From: Clostridiales bacterium
Lineage (GTDB): Bacteria > Bacillota > Clostridia > Christensenellales > UBA1242
Length of the DNA stretch: 14,451 bases
Direction of reading: 5' to 3'
Assembly (NCBI GenBank): GCA_003453435.1
Contig: DMLH01000063.1
Location: 1 to 14,451 of the forward strand
Within the stretch, counting starts at the first letter, position 1. Each line of letters begins with the position of its first letter. The translations under genes were made by a program, and so were the position numbers. Below the pieces are notes generated by a model. The model worked only from the letters and a program-made list of their open reading frames with translations, ran no database searches and was not told the origin of the DNA. Shown here piece after piece: positions 6,862 through 13,040 of this stretch.

Positions 6862-7143
6862 TTATTTGCCAAACATTGTAAGCACAAGTGGCACAACAAC
6901 AATTATAACAGCAACAATGTAAATAATTGTCCAAACCAAATTTCTTTTAGTTCTAACATACAAAAATGCACAAAAACTTGTAACAATAAATGCAAGCACA
7001 TATGCAATGCTATTTAACACAGTTGCAGCAGTTGTGTTTGAACCTAAAAAAATTTTAGAAATTAAAAGTGCTATTCCTGAAATAACGAGTGCAACAAATG
7101 CCATTGCACTAAAGAATTTTCTTGAACTTAATTGATTTTTCAT
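6862..7143 (-). CDS. Small three-helix membrane protein, function unknown
   Basis: A 93-residue protein not recognised. After a basic N-terminus (MKNQLSSRKFF) it has three predicted membrane helices at about 11-31, 37-60 and 67-90, joined by very short loops, with an RTKRN basic turn at about 64-68. No conserved functional residues are evident. The frame runs open to a TTG 12 bases upstream, but GGAG lies inside that extension at 5 bases from the ATG, so the ATG at 7141-7143 is the start. It is the first gene of a probable two-gene operon with the gene at 6442-6834 and has a promoter candidate just upstream. Confidence 0.75.
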   Translation of the reverse strand: MKNQLSSRKFFSAMAFVALVISGIALLISKIFLGSNTTAATVLNSIAYVLAFIVTSFCAFLYVRTKRNLVWTIIYIVAVIIVVVPLVLTMFGK

Positions 7144-7159
7144 AAATATCTCCAAAAAA

Positions 7160-7188
7160 ATAATATCACAATTTTTAACTTTTGAAAA
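7160..7188 (-). promoter_or_regulatory. Probable promoter of the two small membrane genes
   Basis: On the minus strand TTTTCA (7183-7188), 17 bases, then TATTAT (7160-7165) preceded by TGA, an extended -10. The transcript would start just before GGAG, giving a leader of about 10 bases. No clear terminator is seen between rluD and this promoter, so read-through from rluD is also possible. Confidence 0.45.
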
Positions 7189-7224
7189 GTATATAACTAA
7201 AATATCTCAAAATTGAATAATTTG

Positions 7225-8124
7225 TTAAGCATGTTTTTTAACAAAAGATGTAAAGTAATTTGGCAAAGGTATTTCACAAACAATACTTTTTTTTGTTGTT
7301 GGCTGAGTAAAACAAATTTTGTAAGCACATAGTAGTTGCCCTGGCAAAGACTTATCTTGCCCCTTTATGCCATAAAGTTTATCACCCGCAACTGGATGGC
7401 CTAAATATTTGGCGTGGACTCTTATTTGATGTGTTCTACCTGTTTTTAGTTCAAAGTGAACAAGTGTATAACCCTTAAGCCACTCCAAAACATCAAAATG
7501 TGTTATTGCACTTTTACCTCTTGTGCCATCGCAAACTTCCATCATTTGCCTATTCTTTTTACTGCGACCAATATTGGTTTCAATCACTCCACTGCTTTCT
7601 TTTAAAATTCCTTGCAAAACAGCCATGTAATGACGTTTGCACTCCTTAGTTTTAATTTGCCTTGCAAGTTCCAAGTGAGCCTTGTCATTTTTAGCAACAA
7701 TCAATAGCCCTGAAGTGTCCTTATCAAGCCTATGTACAATACCCGGCCTAAATGAGCCATTAATGTTGCTTAAATTTTTAATGTGATATGTTAAAGCATT
7801 CACAAGCGTTCCACTATAATTGCCAACGGCAGGATGAACAACCATGCCTTGTGGCTTATTTATAACAAGCAAATCATCATCCTCATAAACAATTTCAAGG
7901 TTGATATTCTCTGGCGTTGCAGTTAACTCTTGTTTTTCAATTTCCTCAACTATAATCAAATCATCTTTGCAGACTTTATAACCTGCCTTAACATTTTTTG
8001 AATTAACAAAAACCTTGTTATTGTCTATTAAATTTTTTACGGCACTACGTGTAATGTTTAATTTGTTTGCAAGAACTATGTCTAATCTATTTCCAATTTC
8101 ATCTTTAATTATTATCTTCTGCAT
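7225..8124 (-). CDS. rluD: Large-subunit rRNA pseudouridine synthase, RluD type
   Basis: Converts uridines of 23S rRNA to pseudouridine during ribosome assembly. The 299 residues have an N-terminal S4 RNA-binding domain (about 12-60, with GNRLDIVLA and ITRSAVKNLI), then the catalytic RluA-family domain starting at about 75. INKPQGMVVHP (88-98) is the family's motif I, and GIVHRLDKDTSG (128-139) holds the catalytic Asp134. GRTHQIRVHAKYLGHPVAGD follows in the C-terminal part. The family includes RluD, RluC and RluA; the S4 domain and the lspA neighbour favour the RluD/YlyB branch, though the exact target uridines are not readable. ATG at 8122-8124 is chosen because GGAG lies 6 bases upstream; ATG at 8136 lacks this. 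The first 20 bases overlap the end of lspA, implying translational coupling. Confidence 0.93.
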   Translation of the reverse strand: MQKIIIKDEIGNRLDIVLANKLNITRSAVKNLIDNNKVFVNSKNVKAGYKVCKDDLIIVEEIEKQELTATPENINLEIVYEDDDLLVINKPQGMVVHPAVGNYSGTLVNALTYHIKNLSNINGSFRPGIVHRLDKDTSGLLIVAKNDKAHLELARQIKTKECKRHYMAVLQGILKESSGVIETNIGRSKKNRQMMEVCDGTRGKSAITHFDVLEWLKGYTLVHFELKTGRTHQIRVHAKYLGHPVAGDKLYGIKGQDKSLPGQLLCAYKICFTQPTTKKSIVCEIPLPNYFTSFVKKHA

Positions 8125-8842
8125 TGTGGTCTCCATTATATATTTGAGAATTATTATCAATTACATGTTCTTTTATCTCGTCATCTTTTAATTTGATTTT
8201 GTTTGAAGAATTATTTTTTTGTGAAGTTTCTGTATTTTTAAAAGGTGCATCCTTATTTTCATTTTGTTCAAACGTACGCTCATCATTTGCATTAATTGTT
8301 TCTGCATTTTGATATTTAGTATCATTATTTTTTGCCTTGCCACTATAAAAAATAACATAAATTAAAAGCAATGCAATGCCTATTGTAAGTGCCATATCTG
8401 CCACATTAAACACAGGAAAATTTATAAACTTGAAAAATAAAAAATCTCTAACATAGCCAAAAGCAATTCTGTCAACCAAGTTCCCTACAGCCCCTGCAAA
8501 AATTATTGCAGTAGAAATCCCATACAATTTGGACTTTTTTTTGTAAAACATATCAAAAATGGTTATTGCAACAATAAACAAAACTGTAAGTGTTATTAAT
8601 AGCCATGTTTGGCCTTGAAGAATTGAAAAACCTGCCCCAATATTTCTTGTTGGAGCAATTACCAATATATCTTTTATAATTTCTACTTCCTGCCAAGTCT
8701 CTTGATTTTGAGGTACTATTAACGCTTTAGTTATAAGGTCAACAGCAAGCAAAAAAGTTATAATTAAAAGTTTCCACCAGTAATTTTTAAAATACAATTT
8801 TATGTTATTAAAAATATTTTCATAAGTCATTTGGTTTTTCAT
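8105..8842 (-). CDS. lspA: Lipoprotein signal peptidase (signal peptidase II) with long hydrophilic tail
   Basis: LspA is a membrane aspartyl protease that cleaves prolipoprotein signal peptides before the lipidated cysteine. The core (about 20-168) has four hydrophobic helices and the family motifs: D35 in AVDLITK, RNIGAGFS (66-73), GNLVDR (120-125) and FNVADM (145-150). D124 and D149 form the catalytic dyad. At 245 residues it is much longer than the usual 150-170: residues 169-245 are a polar, Asn/Glu/Lys-rich low-complexity tail with no motif. A 21-residue N-terminal extension precedes the first helix. The Shine-Dalgarno is poor (AGAG), and the predicted transcription start is only about 4-5 bases before the ATG. 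It is followed directly by rluD, the usual Firmicutes pairing. Confidence 0.94.
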   Translation of the reverse strand: MKNQMTYENIFNNIKLYFKNYWWKLLIITFLLAVDLITKALIVPQNQETWQEVEIIKDILVIAPTRNIGAGFSILQGQTWLLITLTVLFIVAITIFDMFYKKKSKLYGISTAIIFAGAVGNLVDRIAFGYVRDFLFFKFINFPVFNVADMALTIGIALLLIYVIFYSGKAKNNDTKYQNAETINANDERTFEQNENKDAPFKNTETSQKNNSSNKIKLKDDEIKEHVIDNNSQIYNGDHNAEDNN

Positions 8843-8853
8843 ACTCTAAAATT

Positions 8854-8862
8854 ATTATATCA
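8854..8862 (-). promoter_or_regulatory. Extended -10 promoter of lspA-rluD
   Basis: On the minus strand TGA-TATAAT: perfect -10 (8854-8859) with TG extension (8861-8862). The -35 position at 17 bases reads TATGTG, a poor match. The ATG of lspA is 11 bases beyond the -10, so the leader would be about 4-5 bases long. Confidence 0.5.
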
Positions 8863-9020
8863 CAAAAAATAACCAGCACATAATAATTAAGAAAATTATT
8901 TTGTCACTGTGATATAAATTTTACTTATAGGGTTTACTAGATATTTTAACCAGTCATTTATTAGCAAATATAAAAATGAATAATTTGACAATGCAAAAAA
9001 AATGTACAAATGTTCAAAAA

Positions 9021-9359
9021 TTAAAGTGTTGCAAGTTTTATTGATTTTGGCATTATAACATAAATTTGATTTTGAAGACGTGATATTTTAGCCCGCATTG
9101 TATATAATGCCCCACTTAAATAGTCTGCCATATTTTGAAATTCCGACTTTTTTATATTTTCAAAATTAATAATAACTGCTTGCCCGCCAGAAACACAATC
9201 AATAACTTTATTTAATTCTAGCAAATTTTTAGGTGCATAAACAACAAGGCTGGACATATTTATGCCATCATATTTATTTATTTGGTCTGCAATTTCAATT
9301 TTTGTGTTTACACTTTTTTCTTTAACAAAATTATTAATTATTGATTTCAATAAACTCAT
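9021..9359 (-). CDS. sepF: Cell division protein SepF
   Basis: SepF bundles FtsZ filaments and tethers the Z-ring to the membrane. The 112 residues begin with a probable amphipathic membrane-binding helix (MSLLKSIINNFV), then a short linker, then the SepF core: SSLVVYAPKN, a helix, GGQAVIINFENI, a helix with ADYLSGALYTM (aligned to the FLSG region at the dimer interface) and the final strands QIYVIMPKSI. The core is the part that dimerises and binds FtsZ. It is shorter than typical SepF (about 140-200) because the linker is only about 20 residues. ATG at 9357-9359 follows GGAG at 5-6 bases; an upstream in-frame ATG at 9452 would overlap the preceding gene and lacks support. It lies 40 bases after the SPOR-like gene, probably in one transcript. 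Confidence 0.88.
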   Translation of the reverse strand: MSLLKSIINNFVKEKSVNTKIEIADQINKYDGINMSSLVVYAPKNLLELNKVIDCVSGGQAVIINFENIKKSEFQNMADYLSGALYTMRAKISRLQNQIYVIMPKSIKLATL

Positions 9360-9399
9360 ATAAACTCCAACGCAAAATAAATCAAATATAGCAAAGGTT

Positions 9400-10185
9400 T
9401 TACTTCCTAATATTTTTTTGCAATAATGAAAAACTATCCAAAATACTTGCAATTGAATATTTTATATCACTAGATAAGTTTTGACTGATTAATAGCATTG
9501 ATATATTGGAAATAACTTCACTTTGAAAAATTTTAACACGTGTTATAACAGTTTCTAAATTATTTTGAAATGCTTTATTAAAAGTTTCCTTATCCTCTAG
9601 ACAAATTTCTTTAAAAACTTGCAATTTTTGTCTTGCTTCGGCATCCATAATTTCGCCTCTATCAAGGCTTAGCACAATATTATATAAATTTTCAAAGGCA
9701 GTGTTAACAAGTGCTGTGCTGTGTTTTAAAACGCGAATTTGCTCATTAGTAAGTTCAAGTGAAATTATCAATCTATCAAATTTAATTTCCAAAACATCCG
9801 CATCAAAGTTTGAAATTTTTTCTGCAACACTTTTTGCATCTTCCATGGAACTATAACAACTTGCAATTACATAATAGTTATTGTTAAAATTGAGAACATA
9901 GCCCGCACCATCACTTATTTTTATATCCTGCGCAAAACTTGAAACAGAACGATAATCATCCGCTTTTTGAACATACACAGCATAATAAGTTTTAGCATCA
10001 TAAATTAAATATTTGTTTAAGCTAAGCACACTTGTAATGTCAAACTTTGTAAAAATGCAAAAACAGCCAACAGATATCATAACGCCACATAAGAACAATA
10101 TAAGCAAAAATTTAGCCTTGCCAAATCCTGCGTTTTTTCGAGTTTTTTTGTAAATAAATCCGCCTTCTGTTTGAATTATTGGCAT
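9400..10185 (-). CDS. Membrane-anchored SPOR-like domain protein
   Basis: A 261-residue single-pass protein. A 24-residue cytoplasmic tail rich in basic residues is followed by one membrane helix (about 25-46). The outside part has a SPOR-like segment (about 66-125): YYAVYVQKADDY, then a helix, then a glycine and YVLNFNNNYYVIASCYSSMEDAKSVAEKI, matching the beta-alpha-beta repeat and the typical 'yrV..G.f.s..eA' second half. SPOR domains bind septal peptidoglycan lacking stem peptides. The rest (126-261) is helical and not recognised. The SPOR call is from pattern, not a profile search. Start ATG at 10183-10185 has a distant GAGG about 10 bases upstream. Co-directional with sepF, so a septum-associated role is likely. 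It diverges from groES. Confidence 0.7.
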   Translation of the reverse strand: MPIIQTEGGFIYKKTRKNAGFGKAKFLLILFLCGVMISVGCFCIFTKFDITSVLSLNKYLIYDAKTYYAVYVQKADDYRSVSSFAQDIKISDGAGYVLNFNNNYYVIASCYSSMEDAKSVAEKISNFDADVLEIKFDRLIISLELTNEQIRVLKHSTALVNTAFENLYNIVLSLDRGEIMDAEARQKLQVFKEICLEDKETFNKAFQNNLETVITRVKIFQSEVISNISMLLISQNLSSDIKYSIASILDSFSLLQKNIRK

Positions 10186-10191
10186 AAAAAC

Positions 10192-10220
10192 TTGACCTCG
10201 TTTTGATTAAATTATAAAAT
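10192..10220 (+). promoter_or_regulatory. Probable groESL promoter (distal)
   Basis: TTGACC (10192-10197), 17 bases, TAAAAT (10215-10220), with TATAAA two bases earlier as an alternative -10. It would give a leader of about 105 bases. The -35 overlaps two half-sites resembling CtsR heptads (CTTGACC and TTTGATT) but spaced by four bases rather than three. No CIRCE inverted repeat is found anywhere between here and groES. Confidence 0.5.
10211..10216 (-). promoter_or_regulatory. -10 box of the divergent SPOR-like gene
   Basis: A perfect TATAAT on the minus strand, 25 bases before the SPOR-like gene start and overlapping the groES promoter region. No clear -35 box was found at 16-18 bases. The two divergent promoters share the same AT-rich block, so they may compete. 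Confidence 0.35.
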
Positions 10221-10237
10221 ATGTATATGCGTTAAAA

Positions 10238-10266
10238 TTCTTGTTTTTGCAAAGCCATTTTATAAT
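10238..10266 (+). promoter_or_regulatory. Possible proximal groESL promoter
   Basis: A perfect TATAAT (10261-10266) with TTCTTG (10238-10243) at 17 bases, a weak -35. It would start transcription about 55 bases before the groES ATG. It may act alone or as a second start next to the TTGACC promoter. Confidence 0.35.
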
Positions 10267-10330
10267 GCTACATTAACTAGTAAATTTAAAGTATTAAGTG
10301 AAACAAGAAAAGCAAATAAAGGAGATTAAA

Positions 10331-10615
10331 ATGAAAATTAAACCACTACTTGACAAAGTCGTTTTGGAACAAATTGAACCAGAAGAAAAAACTGAAAGCG
10401 GAATTTTGCTTCCTTCATCTAGCAAGGAAAAACCAGCAATTGCAAAAGTTGTTGCAGTTGGAGAAGGTGGCTTTGTAGACGGCTATGAAGTTAAAATGCT
10501 TGTTAAAGTTGGAGATAAAGTTCTTTATTCTAAGTATGCTGGAAGCGATGTTAAAATTGAAAATAAGGACTATATTGTTATTAAACAAGCAGATATTTTA
10601 GCGGTCATTGAATAG
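10331..10615 (+). CDS. groES: Co-chaperonin GroES
   Basis: GroES is the heptameric lid of the GroEL folding chamber. The 94 residues (family 94-97) start MKIKPLLDKVVLEQIEPEEKT. The mobile loop that contacts GroEL is ESGILLPSSSKEKPA, with the hydrophobic tripeptide ILL, followed by the core strands (AKVVAVGEG, KVGDKVLYSKYAG) and the closing DILAVIE. ATG at 10331 follows GGAG by 6 bases; an open GTG at 10298 would add 11 residues that contain the ribosome site and is rejected. It is first in the groES-groEL operon, 101 bases before groEL, with no terminator between. Confidence 0.97.
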   Translation: MKIKPLLDKVVLEQIEPEEKTESGILLPSSSKEKPAIAKVVAVGEGGFVDGYEVKMLVKVGDKVLYSKYAGSDVKIENKDYIVIKQADILAVIE

Positions 10616-10716
10616 ACGTGTGTGCTAAATTTATAAATAAAAATGTTTCAGTAAAAAGGAAAATAACATTAAACAAAACCAATTAGACAATAAACAAAAA
10701 AAATAAGGAGATAATA

Positions 10717-12321
10717 ATGGCAAAAAAAATTATATTTGGCGAAGAAGCCAGAAAAAAACTACAAGCAGGAGTTGATGCAGTTGCAAATGCTGTTAAAATA
10801 ACACTTGGGCCAAAAGGCAAAAACGTTGTGCTTGATAGGCAATTCGACACTCCTCTAATTACAAACGACGGCGTGACAATTGCAAAGGACATTGAACTTG
10901 AGGATGCCTTTGAAAACATGGGTGCAAGTCTACTTAAACAAGTAAGTATAAAAACTAATGATGTGGCTGGTGATGGCACAACAACAAGTGCACTGCTTGC
11001 ACAAGCAATTGTTAGTGAAGGCATGAAAAATTTTGCCGCTGGTGCAAATGCAATTATGCTTAAAAAGGGAATTATGAAAGCCACTGATGTTGTGGTTAAC
11101 GAACTTAAAAAACAAAGCGTTAGTGTTGAAGGAAGGGGTGAAATTGAACAAGTTGCATCCATAAGCGCTGGTGATGAGGAAATTGGAAAATTAATTGCCG
11201 ATGCATTTGAAAAAGTTGGAAAAGATGGAGTTATAACAATTGAGGAAGGCAAAACCTTGGAAACGAAACTAAAACTTTCTGCTGGCATGCAATTTGACAG
11301 GGGCTACCTTAGCCCATATATGAGCACAAATATGGAAAAAATGGAGGCAGAACTTGATGATTGCTATTTGCTTTTAACAGACAAAAAAATTAGCAGTGTT
11401 CAAGAAATTTTGCCTATCTTAGAGCAAGTTGTTAAGCAAGGTTTAAAACTTTTGATTATTGCCGATGATGTTGAAGGCGAAGCGCTCACCACCCTAATTG
11501 TTAACAAATTGCGCGGAACTTTTAATTGCGTTGCGGTTAAAGCCCCAAGTTATGGCGACAAAAGAAAAGAAATTTTGGAAGACATTGCAATTTTAACAGG
11601 TGCCACAATAGTTAGCGAAGAAAAAGGCTTCACTTTGCCCACTGCAACTTTTGATATGCTTGGCAGAGCAAAAACTGTTAAGGTGACAAAAGACACAACA
11701 ACAATTGTTGATGGCTATGGCAAAAAAGAATTACTGGAAGAAAGGAAAAGAGTTATTAAAGCACAAATTGAAAACACTACAAGTGATTTTGACAAAGAAA
11801 AACTACTTGAAAGGCTCGCAAAACTTTCTGGCGGTGTTGCAGTTATTAGTGTTGGAAGCGCGACTGAGGTTGAACTAAAAGAAAAGAAACTGAGAATTGA
11901 AGATGCACTCTCTGCAACAAAAGCAGCAAGTGAAGAAGGCATTGTTGCTGGCGGTGGTGTTGCATTGCTTCAAACAAAACCAGCGCTTAAAAAATATATT
12001 GAAACACTTGTTGGAGATGAAAAAACAGGTGCAGAAATTGTTTTAAAAGCACTTGATGCACCAATCAAACAAATTGCGGAAAACAGCGGAGCAAATGGCG
12101 GTGTTATTATAAACAACATTGAAAAAGCGAACAAAGTTAATTTTGGCTTTGATGCATACAAGGAAGAATATGTTGATATGATTAAAGCGGGAATTGTTGA
12201 CCCAACAAAAGTGACGCGCAGTGCAATTCAAAACGCAACAAGTGTTGCTGGAACACTACTTACAACAGAAAGCCTTGTTGCAGAAATTAAAGAAAAACAC
12301 AAATGCGAATGTAATGATTAA
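10717..12321 (+). CDS. groEL: Chaperonin GroEL (60 kDa)
   Basis: GroEL forms the double-ring ATP-driven folding chamber capped by GroES. The 534 residues (E. coli 548) keep the equatorial ATP site: LGPKGKNVV (30-38), ITNDGVTIAKDIELED (48-63) and GDGTTT with Asp86, the hydrolytic residue (E. coli Asp87). The intermediate-domain IEDALSATKAA segment and the nucleotide-site GGG of VAGGGVALL are also present. The apical domain is complete, but the usual APGFGDRRK reads APSYGDKRK. The usual flexible GGM-repeat C-terminus is missing; the protein instead ends HKCECND, with a Cys-x-Cys. ATG follows AAGGAGA at 7 bases. A strong convergent terminator follows. Confidence 0.98.
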   Translation: MAKKIIFGEEARKKLQAGVDAVANAVKITLGPKGKNVVLDRQFDTPLITNDGVTIAKDIELEDAFENMGASLLKQVSIKTNDVAGDGTTTSALLAQAIVSEGMKNFAAGANAIMLKKGIMKATDVVVNELKKQSVSVEGRGEIEQVASISAGDEEIGKLIADAFEKVGKDGVITIEEGKTLETKLKLSAGMQFDRGYLSPYMSTNMEKMEAELDDCYLLLTDKKISSVQEILPILEQVVKQGLKLLIIADDVEGEALTTLIVNKLRGTFNCVAVKAPSYGDKRKEILEDIAILTGATIVSEEKGFTLPTATFDMLGRAKTVKVTKDTTTIVDGYGKKELLEERKRVIKAQIENTTSDFDKEKLLERLAKLSGGVAVISVGSATEVELKEKKLRIEDALSATKAASEEGIVAGGGVALLQTKPALKKYIETLVGDEKTGAEIVLKALDAPIKQIAENSGANGGVIINNIEKANKVNFGFDAYKEEYVDMIKAGIVDPTKVTRSAIQNATSVAGTLLTTESLVAEIKEKHKCECND

Positions 12322-12347
12322 AACTAATTTCTTTTGCAAATATATTT

Positions 12348-12381
12348 AAAAAGTGAAAGATGCCTATCTTTCACTTTTTTT
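12348..12381. terminator. Bidirectional terminator between groEL and the TM2 gene
   Basis: A perfect 14-base-pair stem (12348-12361 with 12366-12379) has a GCCT loop. The plus strand ends in a run of seven T (12375-12381), and the minus strand has five T on the other side. It serves groEL and, convergently, the gene whose stop codon sits at 12380-12382, whose last bases overlap the stem edge. Confidence 0.85.
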
Positions 12382-12847
12382 ATTTCTTACTAAATTCGTC
12401 TTTATAGACTGGTATTTTATATCTTCCAAAGGCAACGTTTACAATGCTCATAAGCCAAAGCACAAGGTTTACACCTTGAAAAATAAGTATAAACTGAAAA
12501 ATTTTATCAATTACTGTTTGCGAACTTAAATTAAGTGCAGTTATGACAACAGCAAGCACAAGTGCAAGTGATGAACTTATGCACATATAAAGCCCTTGCC
12601 AAAATTTGCCAACATAAAAATGATTTGCGCCAAAAAGCCCTAAAAAAATTGTCAGCAATAATAACTTTTTTTTGCTTACATCTTCAGGAATTTCAGTTGT
12701 ATACAAAACATCATCTTTATAAATGCCCTTAAGTGCTTTTTTTGCCTGTTTGTTGCTTGCACCCTGCATTTGATTAATGTTAAAACCACAATGATAGCAT
12801 CTATTTTGGTCTTTTTTTATTCTTCCATAACATTTAGGACAAAGCAT
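12380..12847 (-). CDS. Zinc-ribbon and TM2-domain membrane protein
   Basis: A 155-residue protein with an N-terminal zinc ribbon (C3, C6 in CPKC; C17, C20 in CYHC), a polar linker (about 24-58), and then a TM2 domain: LLLLTIFLGLFGANHFYVGKF, the family's conserved two-helix signature with the GxxGxHxFY-type turn, followed by GLYMC. A further hydrophobic helix (about 115-140) follows. TM2 proteins are widespread in bacteria and their molecular role is not settled. ATG follows AGAGG at 5 bases. A consensus-like promoter lies just upstream. It is a monocistronic unit convergent with groEL. Confidence 0.88.
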   Translation of the reverse strand: MLCPKCYGRIKKDQNRCYHCGFNINQMQGASNKQAKKALKGIYKDDVLYTTEIPEDVSKKKLLLLTIFLGLFGANHFYVGKFWQGLYMCISSSLALVLAVVITALNLSSQTVIDKIFQFILIFQGVNLVLWLMSIVNVAFGRYKIPVYKDEFSKK

Positions 12848-12867
12848 ATTAACCTCTAACTAACACA

Positions 12868-12896
12868 ATTATACTTTACAAAATAATTTTTTGCAA
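12868..12896 (-). promoter_or_regulatory. Probable promoter of the TM2 gene
   Basis: On the minus strand TTGCAA (12891-12896), 17 bases, TATAAT (12868-12873); the same arrangement as before tig. The -35 directly abuts the T-tract of the gap terminator. The leader would be about 15 bases, with the Shine-Dalgarno inside it. Confidence 0.65.
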
Positions 12897-12897
12897 C

Positions 12898-12927
12898 AAA
12901 AAACCCTATTTATTAATTAATAGGGTT
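12898..12927 (-). terminator. Rho-independent terminator downstream of gap
   Basis: Arms AACCCTATT (12902-12910) and AATAGGGTT (12919-12927), nine perfect pairs, 8-base loop; on the minus strand the stem runs into six T. It lies 114 bases after the gap stop, so the gap transcript would carry a long 3' tail containing a second inverted repeat. Confidence 0.65.
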
Positions 12928-12941
12928 GAGATCCTTCGTAA

Positions 12942-13014
12942 GTCAAGATATACTGTTTGCCTAAGGATAACATTAAATAATATATATTAAGATTATAATG
13001 ACAGTATATTTGAC
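12942..13014. repeat. Inverted-repeat block in the gap 3' region
   Basis: GTCAAgATATACTGT (12942-12956) is matched inverted by ACAGTATATTTGAC (13001-13014): 14 pairs with one bulged base and a 44-base spacer. A second inverted repeat, ATCCTT (12931-12936) with AAGGAT (12963-12968), interlocks with the left arm, so the two folds are mutually exclusive. There is no obvious target duplication and no reading frame. It could be a 3' regulatory fold, a small RNA or a degenerate miniature element; the sequence does not decide. Confidence 0.5.
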
Positions 13015-13040
13015 ACAGATGCAAATATATTTAATTATTA

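Noticed and set aside
8843..9020. Terminator or small RNA after sepF
   Set aside because: There is a T-run (minus strand, about 8995-9003), but no convincing stem precedes it; only AT-rich sequence and the lspA promoter are seen.
9360..9452. Upstream ATG for SepF giving 143 residues
   Set aside because: It overlaps the end of the SPOR-like gene, adds non-SepF sequence, and the inner ATG has a proper GGAG.
10298..10330. GTG start of groES 11 codons upstream
   Set aside because: The extension contains the GGAG ribosome site of the ATG at 10331, which gives the normal 94-residue protein.
10598..10628. CIRCE-like repeat TTAGCGGTC-N13-GTGTGCTAA across the groES stop
   Set aside because: Spacer is 13 rather than 9 bases, half-sites match only 7/9 and 8/9, and it lies after groES rather than in the promoter region.
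10683..11288. 201-codon open frame antisense to groEL
   Set aside because: A Ser/Ala/Phe-rich low-complexity shadow of a highly biased gene, with no ribosome site or recognisable domain.
13010..13037. Antisense promoter into the gap 3' end (TTGACA with TAATTA)
   Set aside because: The -10 match is weak, the region is almost pure AT, and no product or terminator is evident.
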